A stretch of DNA of 57,041 nt from Novosphingobium sp. (GCA_020848655.1 JADLHU010000165.1:1-57041), one strand, 5' to 3'; shown: positions 1 through 10,068, counted from the stretch's first letter. Numbers and translations are program-made. Notes: a model not told the origin generated them from the letters alone.

Positions 1-1019
1 AGGGCAGCATCTATATCGTCAAGCCCAAGATGCACGGGCCGGAAGAAGCGGCGTTCACCAACGCGCTGTTCGATGCGGTGGAAGACTTGCTGGGCTTGGC
101 GCGGCACACGCTGAAAGTGGGCGTGATGGACGAGGAACGCCGCACCAGCGCCAATCTGGGCGCCTGCATCGCGGCGGTGAAGGACCGCATCGTCTTTATC
201 AACACCGGCTTCCTCGATCGCACCGGCGACGAGATCCACACCTCGATGCGCGCCGGCCCGATGATCCGCAAGAACGAGATCAAGGGGTCGGCCTGGATCG
301 CCTGCTACGAAAAGCGCAATGTCGCCATCGGCCTGCGCCACGGCTTGTCCGGCCGCGCGCAGATCGGCAAGGGCATGTGGGCCGCGCCCGATCGCATGGC
401 CGCGATGATGGCCGAAAAGGGCGCACACCCGCGCTCCGGCGCGAACACCGCCTGGGTGCCTTCGCCCACCGCCGCCACGCTCCATGCCATGCATTATCAC
501 GACATCGACGTGTTCGACGTGCAGCGCGAACTGGCGGGCCACGCGGTGCCCGGCCTTGATGACCTGCTGACGATCCCGCTGGCGCTGGGCGCCAACTGGT
601 CGGAAGAAGACATCCGCGCCGAACTGGACAACAACGCGCAAGGCCTGCTGGGCTATGTCGTGCGCTGGATCGACCCGGGCGTCGGCTGTTCGAAAGTGCC
701 CGATATCAACGATGTCGGCCTGATGGAAGATCGCGCCACGCTGCGCATATCCTCTCAGCACATGGCCAACTGGCTGCTGCACGGCGTGGCGACGCGCGAC
801 CAGGTGATGGCCTCGCTCCAGCGCATGGCGGCCAAGGTCGACGCCCAGAACGCGGGCGACCCGCTGTATGAGCCGATGGCCGGCAACTGGGATTCCAGCA
901 TGGCCTTTCAGGCGGCCTGCGATCTGGTGTTCAAGGGCGTGGAACAGCCCAACGGCTATACCGAGCCGCTGCTCCACGCCTGGCGCCAGAAGAAGAAGGC
1001 GGCGCAGGCGGCGGGCTGA
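1..1019 (+). CDS. glcB: Malate synthase G, C-terminal part (cut by window edge)
   Basis: This is the last 338 residues of malate synthase G, which condenses glyoxylate and acetyl-CoA to malate in the glyoxylate bypass in the cytoplasm. The frame is open from base 3 and begins [14 protein letters not shown], a stretch typical of the TIM-barrel core of the G isoform. Further recognisable blocks are the [13 protein letters not shown] region, [31 protein letters not shown] and the C-terminal [14 protein letters not shown] segment. The full protein is usually about 700-730 residues, so roughly the first half lies outside the window. The lysine/alanine-rich tail ends at a TGA. The following 147 bases hold a strong hairpin and no gene. 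Confidence 0.96.
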   Translation, partial: GSIYIVKPKMHGPEEAAFTNALFDAVEDLLGLARHTLKVGVMDEERRTSANLGACIAAVKDRIVFINTGFLDRTGDEIHTSMRAGPMIRKNEIKGSAWIACYEKRNVAIGLRHGLSGRAQIGKGMWAAPDRMAAMMAEKGAHPRSGANTAWVPSPTAATLHAMHYHDIDVFDVQRELAGHAVPGLDDLLTIPLALGANWSEEDIRAELDNNAQGLLGYVVRWIDPGVGCSKVPDINDVGLMEDRATLRISSQHMANWLLHGVATRDQVMASLQRMAAKVDAQNAGDPLYEPMAGNWDSSMAFQAACDLVFKGVEQPNGYTEPLLHAWRQKKKAAQAAG

Positions 1020-1070
1020 GCTTTCGGGGCTGGCCTCCGGTCCGGGCTCGGGCCGGGGGCTGCCTTGCAG

Positions 1071-1111
1071 TGATTTCGAGCCAGATGCATCATCTGGCGA
1101 CTTGGAAATCA
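1071..1111. repeat. Nested perfect hairpin downstream of glcB
   Basis: Outer arms TGATTTC (1071-1077) and GAAATCA (1105-1111) enclose an inner perfect stem GCCAGATG/CATCTGGC (1080-1087 and 1091-1098) with a 3-nt loop. It lies between the convergent glcB and PAS genes and has no T-tract. It could be a bidirectional transcription stop or one copy of a dispersed palindromic repeat. Confidence 0.5.
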
Positions 1112-1166
1112 CGGGACAACACGAATCTAAAGTGAACCCTTTGATGCAATCAAGGGCGGACGCCCC

Positions 1167-1721
1167 CTAGACTTGCTGCGGATCGCCCCCTTCGACGACT
1201 TGCGCCTGGTGAAGCAGGTAGATGAGCTGGCCCGCATCGTCGAAGATCGGGATATTGCGCGGATGCCAGTGGCGGATGACAAAATCGCCGTTCGCATCGC
1301 GCACGTCGTAGCGCTGCGTGCCCATCACGTGCATCTGCCCGGTTTGCGCGGTTTTATGCAGGGAGTCGAACAGGTTGCTTACGCCGTCCGCGGTCGGCGT
1401 CGCGGGATTGTCGGGAAAGACGGTAAACAGCTTTTCCCCGGCGGTCCGCTGGGGGGTGGTCAGCGTGGCGGCGGCGTAGGCCGCGTTGCTTTCGACGATG
1501 CGCAGGCCGGGGCGCGGATCGATGAGCATCGAGGGCAGGGGCGATGTCTCGACCAGATCGCGTAGCCGCGCCTGACGGGAAAGCCGCATCAGCGCGCGCA
1601 GCCGACCTGCGCTGCCGAACTGGTCGACATAGCGCTGTGCGCCCATCATGTCGGACGTGAAAACGGCCAGTTCGCGCCGCGTCGCTTCCAGAAAGGAATG
1701 ATCGCCCGTGGTTGGCATCAT
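1167..1721 (-). CDS. PAS-domain protein of unknown function
   Basis: A 184-residue soluble protein. Residues about 60-175 read as a PAS fold: LVETSPLPSMLIDPRPGLRIVESN (written here as positions 56-79) is the usual PAS entry, followed by N-A-A-Y-A-A-A-T and a final strand with RHWHPRNIPIFDDAGQLIYLLHQ-type character. There is no kinase, GGDEF or HTH domain, so any signal must pass to a partner protein. The N-terminal 50 residues look helical. It stands alone, convergent with glcB and in the same orientation as the downstream rsmA (33 bp away) but with no overlap. Ligand and partner are unknown; stand-alone PAS proteins of this length are common in sphingomonads. Confidence 0.75.
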   Translation of the reverse strand: MMPTTGDHSFLEATRRELAVFTSDMMGAQRYVDQFGSAGRLRALMRLSRQARLRDLVETSPLPSMLIDPRPGLRIVESNAAYAAATLTTPQRTAGEKLFTVFPDNPATPTADGVSNLFDSLHKTAQTGQMHVMGTQRYDVRDANGDFVIRHWHPRNIPIFDDAGQLIYLLHQAQVVEGGDPQQV

Positions 1722-1753
1722 GCCATGATGACGGGCGGCGGTTAAGAAATTGC

Positions 1754-2581
1754 TCAGTCCTGCGAAAGCACGCGGGCAATGCTGACGAATTCTTCCACGC
1801 TCAGCGTTTCGGCGCGTCGTTCGGCGTCGATGCCCAACGCGGCCAGCGCGTCAAGCGCACCGGGCAGGCCCTTCAGGCTCTGGCGCAGCATCTTGCGGCG
1901 CTGGCCGAAAGCGGCCTCGGTCACGCGTTCGAGCATACGTGCGGAAACGCCGGCCGGCATGTCGCCGGGGGTGACATGGGTGATCGCCGACATCACCTTG
2001 GGCGGCGGGGTGAAAGCGCTGCGGTGAACTTTCATCGCCAGCTTCGCCTGCGATCGCCACTGCGCCAGCACGGCCAGCCGCCCGAAGGCCGACCCCCCCG
2101 GCGCGGCGACGATGCGCTGCGCGACTTCCTGCTGGAACATCAGGGTCAGCGACGACCAGCGCGGCGGCCACGCCTGGCCCGAAAGCCAGCCGGTGAACAG
2201 CGCGGTGCCGACGTTGTAGGGCAAGTTGGCGACGATCGCGAAAGGCTCGTCGAACAGCCCTGCCAACTCGATTTTCAGCGCGTCGCCCTCGATCACGCGC
2301 AACTGGCAGGGAAAGGCTTCATCCAGTTCGGCCAGCGCGGGCAGGCAGCGACGGTCCATCTCGATCGCGGTGACGCGCGCGCCGGCGCGCAGCAGCGCGC
2401 GCGTAAGGCCGCCGGGACCGGGGCCGACTTCCAGCACCGGCCGGTCCTTCAGCGTGCCGGGAATCGCCGCGATGCGATCGAGCAATTGCTCATCCAGCAG
2501 GAAGTTCTGGCCCAGCGCCTTGGAGGCGGTGAGGCCGTGGCGGGCGATGACTTCGCGCAACGGGGGCAGGCTGATCGTCAT
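1754..2581 (-). CDS. rsmA: 16S rRNA (adenine1518/1519-N6) dimethyltransferase
   Basis: RsmA/KsgA dimethylates two adjacent adenines in helix 45 of 16S rRNA with S-adenosylmethionine, a late step of 30S assembly. The 275-residue protein has the family's N-terminal KALGQNFL block (residues about 20-27), the SAM-binding [10 protein letters not shown] (about 52-61), the acidic E-M-D site after it, and the catalytic NLPYNV motif near residue 118. The C-terminal helical domain contains [12 protein letters not shown]. The start at 2581 is chosen over an upstream in-frame ATG because it forms an ATGA overlap with the pdxA stop and removes an unconserved Arg/Pro-rich leader. It is the last gene of surA-pdxA-rsmA, a classical order. 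Confidence 0.96.
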   Translation of the reverse strand: MTISLPPLREVIARHGLTASKALGQNFLLDEQLLDRIAAIPGTLKDRPVLEVGPGPGGLTRALLRAGARVTAIEMDRRCLPALAELDEAFPCQLRVIEGDALKIELAGLFDEPFAIVANLPYNVGTALFTGWLSGQAWPPRWSSLTLMFQQEVAQRIVAAPGGSAFGRLAVLAQWRSQAKLAMKVHRSAFTPPPKVMSAITHVTPGDMPAGVSARMLERVTEAAFGQRRKMLRQSLKGLPGALDALAALGIDAERRAETLSVEEFVSIARVLSQD

Positions 2582-3606
2582 GCGGTTGGGCCTGCCGCGC
2601 GGCGGGCCGCGCATTCGCCGGCCATGCGGATCGCGGCGATGGTCGCGCCGGGATGGGCGATCCGCTGGCCGGCGATGGCGAAGGCGGTGCCGTGATCGGG
2701 CGAGGTGCGCACCACCGGCAGGCCCAGCGTGACGTTGACGCCATGATCGAAATCAAGCGCCTTCAAGGGGATCAGTGCCTGATCGTGATACATGCAAAGC
2801 GCCACGTCATAAGTTTCGCGGGCGCGCGGGGCGAACAGCGCGTCGGCGGGATGAGGGCCGGTGGCGGCGATGCCGGCGGCGCGCAGCGCCGCGATGGCCG
2901 GCGCGATAAGCCGCGCTTCCTCGTCTCCGAAGCGGCCATCCTCGCCGGCATGGGGGTTGAGCGCGGCCAGCGCGAGGCGGGGCTGGGCCAGCCCGAAATC
3001 GCGCTGCAAGGCGCGCGCGACGATGCGGGCGCGCCGTTCGATCAGCGCGGCGGTGAGCAGCACGGGCACGCGCGACAGCGCGACATGGACGGTAAGCGGC
3101 ACGGTGCGCAGGCTTGGCCCCGCCAGCATCATCACTGCGTCCTGCGCCGCGATGCCGCAGCCGGCGGCAACGAATTCGGTCTGGCCGGGATAGTCGAAAC
3201 CCACTTCGGTCAGCCGCGCCTTGGCGATCGGCCCGGTGACGATGCCGCTCGCCGCGCCCGAGACGGCGAGCCGGGTTGCCTCGGTTAGCGAGGCGAGTGC
3301 GAGGGCGGCGCCTTCGCGGTCCGGCGCGCCCGGGGCATAAGCGCCGTCCGCATCGCCGAGGACGGGCAGGGCCTGCGCGAACACCGTCACCGCCTGCGCG
3401 GGATCGGCGATGCGCGCGATCGGCACGTCGATACCGCGCTGGCGCGCCGCTGCAGCCAAGAGGCCTGCGCCGCCTACCGCGAAGAACGGCGCGAGGCCGG
3501 CCTCGCCGCGCCGGTGCCAGGCTTCGGCCAGGAGTTCCGGTCCGACGCCCGCCGGATCACCCAGCGAGACGGCAAGCGGGGCCGGCGCGGCTGGGCGATC
3601 GGTCAA
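2578..3606 (-). CDS. pdxA: 4-hydroxythreonine-4-phosphate dehydrogenase
   Basis: PdxA oxidises 4-phosphohydroxy-L-threonine with NAD in the DXP-dependent pathway to pyridoxal phosphate; the product feeds PdxJ. The 342-residue protein shows [11 protein letters not shown] at the N-terminus (residues about 14-24), the TGPIAK block (about 123-128), metal-ligand histidines including the one in LNPHAGE (about 210), the YHDQALIP motif and [11 protein letters not shown] near the C-terminus. The start is TTG at 3606, whose third base begins the TGA stop of surA (TTGA overlap), which argues for translational coupling. Its own stop overlaps the rsmA start. Confidence 0.96.
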   Translation of the reverse strand: MTDRPAAPAPLAVSLGDPAGVGPELLAEAWHRRGEAGLAPFFAVGGAGLLAAAARQRGIDVPIARIADPAQAVTVFAQALPVLGDADGAYAPGAPDREGAALALASLTEATRLAVSGAASGIVTGPIAKARLTEVGFDYPGQTEFVAAGCGIAAQDAVMMLAGPSLRTVPLTVHVALSRVPVLLTAALIERRARIVARALQRDFGLAQPRLALAALNPHAGEDGRFGDEEARLIAPAIAALRAAGIAATGPHPADALFAPRARETYDVALCMYHDQALIPLKALDFDHGVNVTLGLPVVRTSPDHGTAFAIAGQRIAHPGATIAAIRMAGECAARRAAGPTA

Positions 3607-4988
3607 TTGTATTCGATGATGGCGTCGCGCCGCAGATCGCGCAGATAGGCCTGCGCGCGCTTGTTGACGCGATCGTCCTCAAGCTGCGACATCAGCTCGT
3701 CGAAGCTCGGCCCCTGATCGGCCTTGGGATCGTCGCGCCCGCACAGCATCAGCACGCGCACGCCGTCCTGGATCGAGCCGAACGGTGGCGAGGTTTCGCC
3801 GATCGACAGGTTGAGAACCATTTCCTGCAACTGGCCCGGCAGGTCGCGCGCGCGGACCTGGTCGTTGGCGACGACTTGCGCGCCCAGTTGTCCGGCCACC
3901 GCATCGACCGCGCCGCAGCCGTGGGCCGCGCGCATGGCCTTGGCGAAATCGCTGGCCTGCTTGGTGGCCTGCGTTTCGGTAATGCCCTTGGGGAACGAGA
4001 TGGAAATCTGCTTGAGCGCCAGAACCGCATCGCGCGGGTCGGCGGTGAGCACCTGGCGCTTGTCGATCAGGTAGAGGATCGAGAAGCCGCCCGGCACCTC
4101 GATCGGCCCGACCAACTGGTTGGGCTGGAGTTCGCGCGCGGCGGTGGCCAGTTCGGCGGGCAACTGGCCGAGGCGAATCCAGCCCAGGTCGCCGCCCACG
4201 GCTGCGGTGGAGGCCTGCGAATACTGGCGCGCATAGGCCACGAAGCTGCCACCCTGGCGCAACTGATCGACAATGCGGCGGGCATTTTCGCCCACTTGCT
4301 GGCGCGCTTCTGGCGTGGCGGCGAGGTAGATTTCACCGAGGCGGTATTCCTCGGTGCCCTTCGCGGCGCGCAGCCGCTCCAGCATTTCCTTCACTTCTTC
4401 TTCGGACACGTTGATGAACGGCTGGACATTGCGGCGCAGCAGGCGCTGCCAAGCCAGTTCACCCCGGATCTGGCGCTTCAGCGAAGCGGCGGACGAGCCG
4501 ATGCGGGCAAGGTAGGCGTCCATCGCGGAGATGTTCTGGTTGAAGTTCTGCTGCGCGACGCGGGCATAAGTCTGATCGATTTCCTCGTCCGGGATCTCGA
4601 TCTCGGAGGCTTTCGCTTCCTGAATCTGCAGCGTTTCGTCGATAAGGTTACGCAGCACCTGCTGGCGCAGGCGGTTCATTTCCTCGGCGCTGACCTTGTT
4701 CTCGTTGGCGGCGAGGATCAGGGCGAGGCGCTGGTCGACATCGGTGCCGGTGACGATATCGCCGTTCACCACCGCGGTGGCGCGGCGCAGGTTCGGATCG
4801 TTCTTGCCGAACAGCGTGACGTTTTCGGGAATGGCTATGGTGCCGGCCGCCGGCGCTTCCGGGTCGGCCGGGGCGATGGTCTGGGCGTGGACGCCAGGCA
4901 TCAGGGACGCGGTGGCCAGCACGGACACGGCCAAGCCCAGCGCGAGGCCGGTCCGCGAAATGACGCTGATGCGAGCAGTTTTCTTCAC
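3603..4988 (-). CDS. surA: Periplasmic chaperone / peptidyl-prolyl isomerase SurA
   Basis: SurA escorts unfolded outer-membrane proteins across the periplasm to the BAM complex. The 461-residue protein has a signal peptide (residues 1 to about 36, cleavage after VHA-Q), a SurA N-terminal chaperone domain (about 70-200), one clear parvulin-type PPIase domain (about 215-320; GGDLGWIRLGQLP and VPGGFSILYLID) and a second, diverged parvulin-like region (about 325-430). Downstream of lptD, whose product is a major SurA client, and upstream of pdxA and rsmA, it follows a very old gene order. The gap to lptD is 153 bp, so it may have its own promoter. Confidence 0.94.
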   Translation of the reverse strand: MKKTARISVISRTGLALGLAVSVLATASLMPGVHAQTIAPADPEAPAAGTIAIPENVTLFGKNDPNLRRATAVVNGDIVTGTDVDQRLALILAANENKVSAEEMNRLRQQVLRNLIDETLQIQEAKASEIEIPDEEIDQTYARVAQQNFNQNISAMDAYLARIGSSAASLKRQIRGELAWQRLLRRNVQPFINVSEEEVKEMLERLRAAKGTEEYRLGEIYLAATPEARQQVGENARRIVDQLRQGGSFVAYARQYSQASTAAVGGDLGWIRLGQLPAELATAARELQPNQLVGPIEVPGGFSILYLIDKRQVLTADPRDAVLALKQISISFPKGITETQATKQASDFAKAMRAAHGCGAVDAVAGQLGAQVVANDQVRARDLPGQLQEMVLNLSIGETSPPFGSIQDGVRVLMLCGRDDPKADQGPSFDELMSQLEDDRVNKRAQAYLRDLRRDAIIEYN

Positions 4989-5141
4989 CGTGGTTTCGAT
5001 CCTCGTCTGCGGCTTATGGGAAACGCGCCGCCCATCTGCCGCCGCGCGGCTTAACCGATACTGAGCGCCCGATAGCGCGATTGCGGTCCGGTGCCAACTT
5101 TGTCTGCTGCGCTGCCAACAGCAGCGTGCGCCCGCGCGCGC

Positions 5142-7454
5142 TCAACGGAACCCGAGATTGCGGAACGCGAAGTGAATCTGGAAGGAATTGCCCTTGCTGG
5201 CATCGCCCGTCGCCACGTAATCGCGCCGCCAGGTCAGCGCCAGTTCAAGGCAATCATCCTGATAGGCCACGCCCAGCCGGGTGCGCAGCGGCTGGAAGCC
5301 GTCCGACGTGTTCGACGGGTCTTCCTTGCGATCGGTCAGGTTGACCACCGCCGATCCGAACATCGACCAGTACCGCGCGAACGCGACGCGGCCGGCAAAG
5401 CGCAGTTCCTCGCGGTCCTGCAGATCCTCTGCCGTGGTGGTGATGTTGCGGTTCAGGCGGACATAGCCGACTTCGGCATATGTGCGCGAACTGCCGACGG
5501 CGGCGTCGAATTCGTTGCGGCGGATGGAAAGGCTGTCCTTGTCCAGCCGGAAGCGGTGGGTCAGCTTCACGAAATCGCGAAAACGCACTTCGGTGCGCCC
5601 GACGATGTCCGACGTGCGGCTGGCCAGCCCCGTGCCTTCGGGTGGCAGCGTATCGTTGCGGGTGAGGCGCAGCGACTGGCCCACCGTGGTCTTGATCCGC
5701 CAGCGTGGCCGTTCGAACTGCCAGTCGAAACCATAGGTCACGCGCACGCCGTCTTCCACGCGGTCATAGCCGGGAAAGCGGTTGAGCGCGAAAAGGTTGC
5801 TGTCCTCAAGATCGACCGCGCGGGCATCCTCGTTGGGAACGGCCAGATTGCGGATCTTCGGGCTGGCGACGAGCTGCACGCGCGGGGTCAGCACTTGTGT
5901 GCCGCCGAACACCTGCCCTACCAGCGGCCAGCGCACGTCTGCCGCGGCGGTGGCGATGCCGCGCCCCTGCCAGCCGGGATTGCCACGATAGCTGGCAGTG
6001 GTCGTCAGGTCGTTGCCGTCCGAATGATAGACGTCGCCGCGCAGCAGCCCGGTGAAGCTGATTTCCTGGCCTAGCCCGGTCAGCCGGCGCAATTCCCACT
6101 TAGCCCCGGCAAAGGCGCGCTGCGTGTCCTGCCCGGCGGACCGCATGATCGCCAGGCTGTTGAGCTGAAGCTCGATCCGGCCGCCCAGCAGCGGATCGAA
6201 GAACTGCCGGCGATAGTCGATTGCGGGCAGCGCCACCGGCACCTGCCCCTGGCGGTCGGCCACGCGCATCGTCTGCGTCGCCCAGCCGGCGATCGACAGA
6301 TAGCTGTTGTCGCTGATCCGTTCGACATCGACCATCGAACGCAGCCGGTCATCGCGGCTGAGATCGTAGCGGCGCAGGAAGGTGCGGTCGGTAACGCGGC
6401 GGATCGAGGCGGTGACGCTCCACTCCGGGGTCAGTTGCAAGCGGCCGTTGGCGTAGAAATAGCCACGAAAATCCGATTGCGCGGCGCTGGTTCCGCTGCC
6501 CACCGAAACGCGCTGGCTGCCGGTGGCATAGCCGGTGATCTGGTAGGCGCCCTTGCTGCTCAGCGCGCGGTACTGGCCCGAAAGCATCGGCGGCGCATCG
6601 GTATAGATATAGGCGCGCGCCAGAATGTCGCGATTCGGTCCGAGGCGCTGATACCAGCCCTGGCTGATCTCGATCCCGTTCGAGGGCGTGGAGCTGAAAT
6701 CGGGCGGCAGCAGGCCCGACGTGGCGCGCCCATCGGTGGTGATGGACAGGCCGGGCAGCGGCAGCAGCCGCAGCCCGAACAGTTCAAGCCGCGCGTTGCG
6801 AAAACGGATGAGCCTGGTGTCTTCGTCATAGACGACCTGGCCGGCGGTGATCCGCCAGCTTGGCGTCTTGGGGCAGCCGTCCAGTGTTTCGATCTCGCAC
6901 GGGGAATAGGCGGCGTGGGTCAGCACCACGTCGCCGTTGTCGAGCCGCTGGCCGGTGCGCGCGGCCAGCCGCCCGCCTTCGCGCAGCGCGATCAGCAGGT
7001 TCTCCATCGCGCCGGTCTCGAACTCGTCGGTCAGCTCCAGCTTGTCGGTATAGAGCTGGTTGCCGTCCTCATCGACCATGCGGACGTTGCCCGAGGCGTA
7101 GATCTTGCCGGTATTGCGATCCCAGGTCACGCTGTCGGTGCGCAGCGAACGATCGTTCTGGCGCAGCAGCACGTTGCCGCTGGCGATCACGGCATCGTCG
7201 TCCTGGCGATATTCCACGCGATCCGCCTCGAACGCGATGGGCGCCTGCGGGTCCACCACTTTCAGGCCCGAATCGGCCGGGCTGGTCGGTTCGGGCGCTT
7301 GCGCTGGCGGCAGCGCCGCATCCTGAGCCAGTGCCGCGACCGGCGCGCACAAGGGTGCGGCCAGCGCCGCCAGGACCACGGCAATCCCGGTCCAGGGCTT
7401 GAGACGCAAGCGGGGCATACAGGCTTGCAGCAGGGTCCGCCGGGCAGGGAGCAT
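5142..7454 (-). CDS. lptD: LPS-assembly outer-membrane protein LptD
   Basis: LptD is the outer-membrane barrel that, with lipoprotein LptE, inserts lipopolysaccharide into the outer leaflet. The 770-residue product has a signal sequence (residues about 12-45, ending ALAQ-D), an OstA/LptA-like beta-jellyroll (about 60-200; EADRVEYRQDD, ASGNVLLRQND, GNVRMVDEDGN) and a large C-terminal barrel ending in FAFRNLGFR with a terminal aromatic-x-Arg. The ATG at 7454 is chosen because it yields the normal length; a second ATG at 7418 is a possible alternative. A much longer open frame extends upstream but consists of antisense-type composition opposite pepA. It is divergent from pepA, the two starts being 108 bp apart. 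Confidence 0.93.
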   Translation of the reverse strand: MLPARRTLLQACMPRLRLKPWTGIAVVLAALAAPLCAPVAALAQDAALPPAQAPEPTSPADSGLKVVDPQAPIAFEADRVEYRQDDDAVIASGNVLLRQNDRSLRTDSVTWDRNTGKIYASGNVRMVDEDGNQLYTDKLELTDEFETGAMENLLIALREGGRLAARTGQRLDNGDVVLTHAAYSPCEIETLDGCPKTPSWRITAGQVVYDEDTRLIRFRNARLELFGLRLLPLPGLSITTDGRATSGLLPPDFSSTPSNGIEISQGWYQRLGPNRDILARAYIYTDAPPMLSGQYRALSSKGAYQITGYATGSQRVSVGSGTSAAQSDFRGYFYANGRLQLTPEWSVTASIRRVTDRTFLRRYDLSRDDRLRSMVDVERISDNSYLSIAGWATQTMRVADRQGQVPVALPAIDYRRQFFDPLLGGRIELQLNSLAIMRSAGQDTQRAFAGAKWELRRLTGLGQEISFTGLLRGDVYHSDGNDLTTTASYRGNPGWQGRGIATAAADVRWPLVGQVFGGTQVLTPRVQLVASPKIRNLAVPNEDARAVDLEDSNLFALNRFPGYDRVEDGVRVTYGFDWQFERPRWRIKTTVGQSLRLTRNDTLPPEGTGLASRTSDIVGRTEVRFRDFVKLTHRFRLDKDSLSIRRNEFDAAVGSSRTYAEVGYVRLNRNITTTAEDLQDREELRFAGRVAFARYWSMFGSAVVNLTDRKEDPSNTSDGFQPLRTRLGVAYQDDCLELALTWRRDYVATGDASKGNSFQIHFAFRNLGFR

Positions 7455-7562
7455 GGCTTGCCTATCGCACTGCCCGCGCTTAACTGCAATGCGGCCGTGT
7501 TGCAGAAAGTCCGCATTTCTGTCGCAGACAGGCACCAGTTCGGCACGATCCCAGGAGAATCC

Positions 7563-9026
7563 ATGCGCATTCGGTTCCAAGTCGCCCCCGTTTCCCCCGG
7601 TCCGCGCCTGATCGCGCGCGTGGTGAATCAGGATGCCATTCCGGCCGATCTGGAACCGGTTCTGGCCCAGGGCGCGAAGACCACGCGGTTCGCCGGCAAG
7701 GCCGGGCAGATCTTCGAAGGCTTCGTGGAGCGGCAGGGGCAGGTGGTGCGCGTGGCGCTGGCCGGCATCGGCAGCGCCGACGCCGCGGATCGCGCTGCGG
7801 CGCTGGAGCGCGCGGGCGGCGGCCTGGTTGCCCGCTTCCTGACTTCGGGCGAAACCACGCTGGCCTTCGATCTTTCGGGCAGCGGGCTTTCCGCCGCTGA
7901 CACCGCCACGCTGCTGCTGGGCGCGCGGCTGCGCGGCTGGCGGCACGATGCCTATCGCACCAAGCTGAATGATGATCAGAAAATCTCGCTTGAGGAAATC
8001 GTCGTGCTCGCCGCGCCCGAAGGCGCAGAGGCCGCGTGGGGCGATGCCGAAGCCGTGGCCGAAGGCGTGGAATTCACGCGCGAATTGGTGACCGAGCCGG
8101 CCAATGTCATTTATCCCGAAAGCTTCGTCGCGCGCTGCCAGGACCGCATGGCCGGCACTGGCCTGACGCTGCGCGTGCTCGATGACACGGAAATGGCGGC
8201 GCTGGGCATGGGCGCGCTGCTGGGCGTGGCGCAAGGCTCGGCGCGGCCGGCGCGGCTGCTCGCCATCGAATGGAAGGGCGATGCCGGCACCAGCCAGCCG
8301 ATGCTCTTTGTCGGCAAGGGCGTGACCTTCGATACCGGCGGCATCTCGATCAAGCCGGCCGCCGGCATGGAAGACATGAAGTGGGACATGGGCGGCGCGG
8401 GCGCGGTGGCCGGCGCGATGCTGGCGCTGGCCCGGCGCAAGGCCAAGGCCCACGTCGTCGGCGTCTGCGGGCTGGCCGAGAACATGCCCGATGGCAAGGC
8501 ACAGCGGCCGGGCGATGTCGTCACCTCGATGTCGGGGCAGACGATCGAAGTCATCAACACCGATGCCGAAGGCCGGCTGGTGCTGTGCGACGCGATCACC
8601 TGGGCGCAGCGCGAATACAAGCCAAGCGCGGTGGTGGACCTTGCCACGCTGACCGGCGCGATCATCATCTCGCTGGGTAGCGAATATGCCGGCATGTTTG
8701 CCAACGACGATGCGCTGGCGGCGAAGCTCGACGCGGCGGGCGCCGCCTCGGGCGACAAGCTGTGGCGCTTTCCGCTGGGCGCGGCCTATGACAAGCTGAT
8801 CGACAGCCCCATCGCCGACATCAAGAACACCGGCCCGCGCGGCGGCGGCTCGATCACCGCGGCGCAGTTCATCCAGCGCTTCATCGACAAGGGCACGCCC
8901 TGGGCGCATCTCGACATTGCCGGCATGGTCTGGGCCGACAAGCCCGCCGCCACCTGGGACAAGGGTGCGACCGGCTTCGGCGTGCGCCTGATCGATCGCT
9001 TCGTGCGCGACAGCCTGGAGGCCTGA
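7563..9026 (+). CDS. pepA: Leucyl (cytosol) aminopeptidase, M17 family
   Basis: This metal-dependent aminopeptidase removes N-terminal residues from peptides; some family members also bind DNA. The 487-residue product has an N-terminal macro-like domain (about 1-160) and the M17 catalytic domain, with the metal-binding GKGVTFDTGGISIKP block (about residues 252-266), MKWDMGGAGAV, and the signature NTDAEGRL (about 335-342), which supplies metal ligands and the bicarbonate-site arginine. The ATG at 7563 follows a good AGGAGA ribosome-binding site; the open frame upstream of it is the antisense of lptD. holC follows 16 bp downstream, the classical pepA-holC pair. Confidence 0.96.
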   Translation: MRIRFQVAPVSPGPRLIARVVNQDAIPADLEPVLAQGAKTTRFAGKAGQIFEGFVERQGQVVRVALAGIGSADAADRAAALERAGGGLVARFLTSGETTLAFDLSGSGLSAADTATLLLGARLRGWRHDAYRTKLNDDQKISLEEIVVLAAPEGAEAAWGDAEAVAEGVEFTRELVTEPANVIYPESFVARCQDRMAGTGLTLRVLDDTEMAALGMGALLGVAQGSARPARLLAIEWKGDAGTSQPMLFVGKGVTFDTGGISIKPAAGMEDMKWDMGGAGAVAGAMLALARRKAKAHVVGVCGLAENMPDGKAQRPGDVVTSMSGQTIEVINTDAEGRLVLCDAITWAQREYKPSAVVDLATLTGAIIISLGSEYAGMFANDDALAAKLDAAGAASGDKLWRFPLGAAYDKLIDSPIADIKNTGPRGGGSITAAQFIQRFIDKGTPWAHLDIAGMVWADKPAATWDKGATGFGVRLIDRFVRDSLEA

Positions 9027-9042
9027 GCGGGGCAGGGGGGCG

Positions 9043-9480
9043 ATGCGGGTCGATTTCTACCAGCTCAGCCGCGATCCCGCCGAAGCGGTGCTGCCGCTGA
9101 TCGCGCGCAACAGCCTGAAAGCGGGGGAGCGGCTGCTGGTGGTGTCGGACGATGGCGACCAGCTTGGCCGCATCAGCGAGGCCTTGTGGAGCCGCATTCC
9201 CGACAGCTTCCTTGCCCACGGCCTGTCCGGCGGCGCGCACGATGCGCGCCAGCCGATCCTGCTCTCGCCGCGCCCAGCGCCCGATAACGGCGCACGGTTC
9301 CTGGCGCTGGCCGATGGCCTCTGGCGCGAAGGCGATCAGCCCTTTGATCGCGTGTTCTTCCTGTTCGACGACGCCACGCTGCAAGGCGCGCGCGCGTGCT
9401 GGCGCATGCTGGGTGAGCGCGAAGGCGTAGACCGCCGGTTCTGGAAGCAGCAGGATGGCAAATGGGTGGAAGGGCCGTAG
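9043..9480 (+). CDS. holC: DNA polymerase III chi subunit
   Basis: HolC links the clamp loader to single-strand-binding protein during replication. The 145-residue protein has the usual chi features: MRVDFYQL start, a Rossmann-like core with LLVVSDDGDQLGRISEALW (residues about 32-50), an FLAHG segment, QPILLS, and the C-terminal GVDRRFWKQQDGKWVEGP that contains the conserved W-K pair. Its position directly behind pepA is conserved in many proteobacteria, supporting cotranscription. No terminator is apparent before ndk, which starts 142 bp downstream. Confidence 0.93.
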   Translation: MRVDFYQLSRDPAEAVLPLIARNSLKAGERLLVVSDDGDQLGRISEALWSRIPDSFLAHGLSGGAHDARQPILLSPRPAPDNGARFLALADGLWREGDQPFDRVFFLFDDATLQGARACWRMLGEREGVDRRFWKQQDGKWVEGP

Positions 9481-9622
9481 GCGCCCCGTCGCCAGGATAG
9501 ATCGGCATATTATGGCCGCTGGACAGCGGATGGTAACGCGCCGCCGCTTGCCCCGCGCCGTTTTCCCGGCTAGGGGCGCGCCACTTTCCGACACAGCATA
9601 AACAGACGCAAGGAACTGATCC

Positions 9623-10045
9623 ATGGCGGTTACCCGCACTTTTTCGATCATCAAGCCCGACGCCACGCGCCGCAACCTGACGGGCGCCGTCACCAAGACG
9701 CTTGAGGAAGCCGGCCTGCGCGTCGTTGCCTCGAAGCGCGTCCTGCTGAGCCGCGAACAGGCCGAAGGCTTTTATGCCGTCCACAAGGAACGCCCGTTCT
9801 TCGGAGAACTGGTCGCGTTCATGACCTCCGGCCCGGTGGTGGTGCAAGTGCTCGAAGGCGAAGACGCCGTGAAGCGCAACCGCGACATCATGGGTGCCAC
9901 CAACCCGGCCGATGCCGCCGAAGGCACGATCCGCAAGCTCTTTGCCGAAAGCATCGAAGCCAATTCGGTGCACGGTTCGGACAGCGACGAGAACGCCGCG
10001 ATCGAGATCGCCTACTTCTTCAAGCCCGAAGAAATCGTCGGCTGA
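9623..10045 (+). CDS. ndk: Nucleoside diphosphate kinase
   Basis: Ndk transfers the gamma-phosphate of ATP to nucleoside diphosphates through a phosphohistidine, balancing NTP and dNTP pools. The 140-residue protein is full length, begins [14 protein letters not shown], and carries the active-site NSVHGSDS motif with the catalytic His at residue 117; [11 protein letters not shown] and the [10 protein letters not shown] loop are also present. The ATG follows a moderate AAGGA site. The gene ends 23 bp before a strong intrinsic terminator, so it is probably monocistronic. Confidence 0.97.
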   Translation: MAVTRTFSIIKPDATRRNLTGAVTKTLEEAGLRVVASKRVLLSREQAEGFYAVHKERPFFGELVAFMTSGPVVVQVLEGEDAVKRNRDIMGATNPADAAEGTIRKLFAESIEANSVHGSDSDENAAIEIAYFFKPEEIVG

Positions 10046-10068
10046 TCGGCATCGCGATGCGACAAGCG

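Noticed and set aside
3276..5054. 592-residue plus-strand open frame opposite pdxA and surA
   Set aside because: Composition and lack of any family motif mark it as an antisense shadow of surA, which is unmistakable.
6435..7562. Upstream extension of the pepA frame
   Set aside because: It is antisense to lptD; the good ribosome-binding site and the family's start lie at 7563.
7455..8909. Long minus-strand extension of the lptD frame (485 extra codons)
   Set aside because: It is antisense to pepA, has Arg/His/Gly-rich shadow composition and would make LptD far too long.
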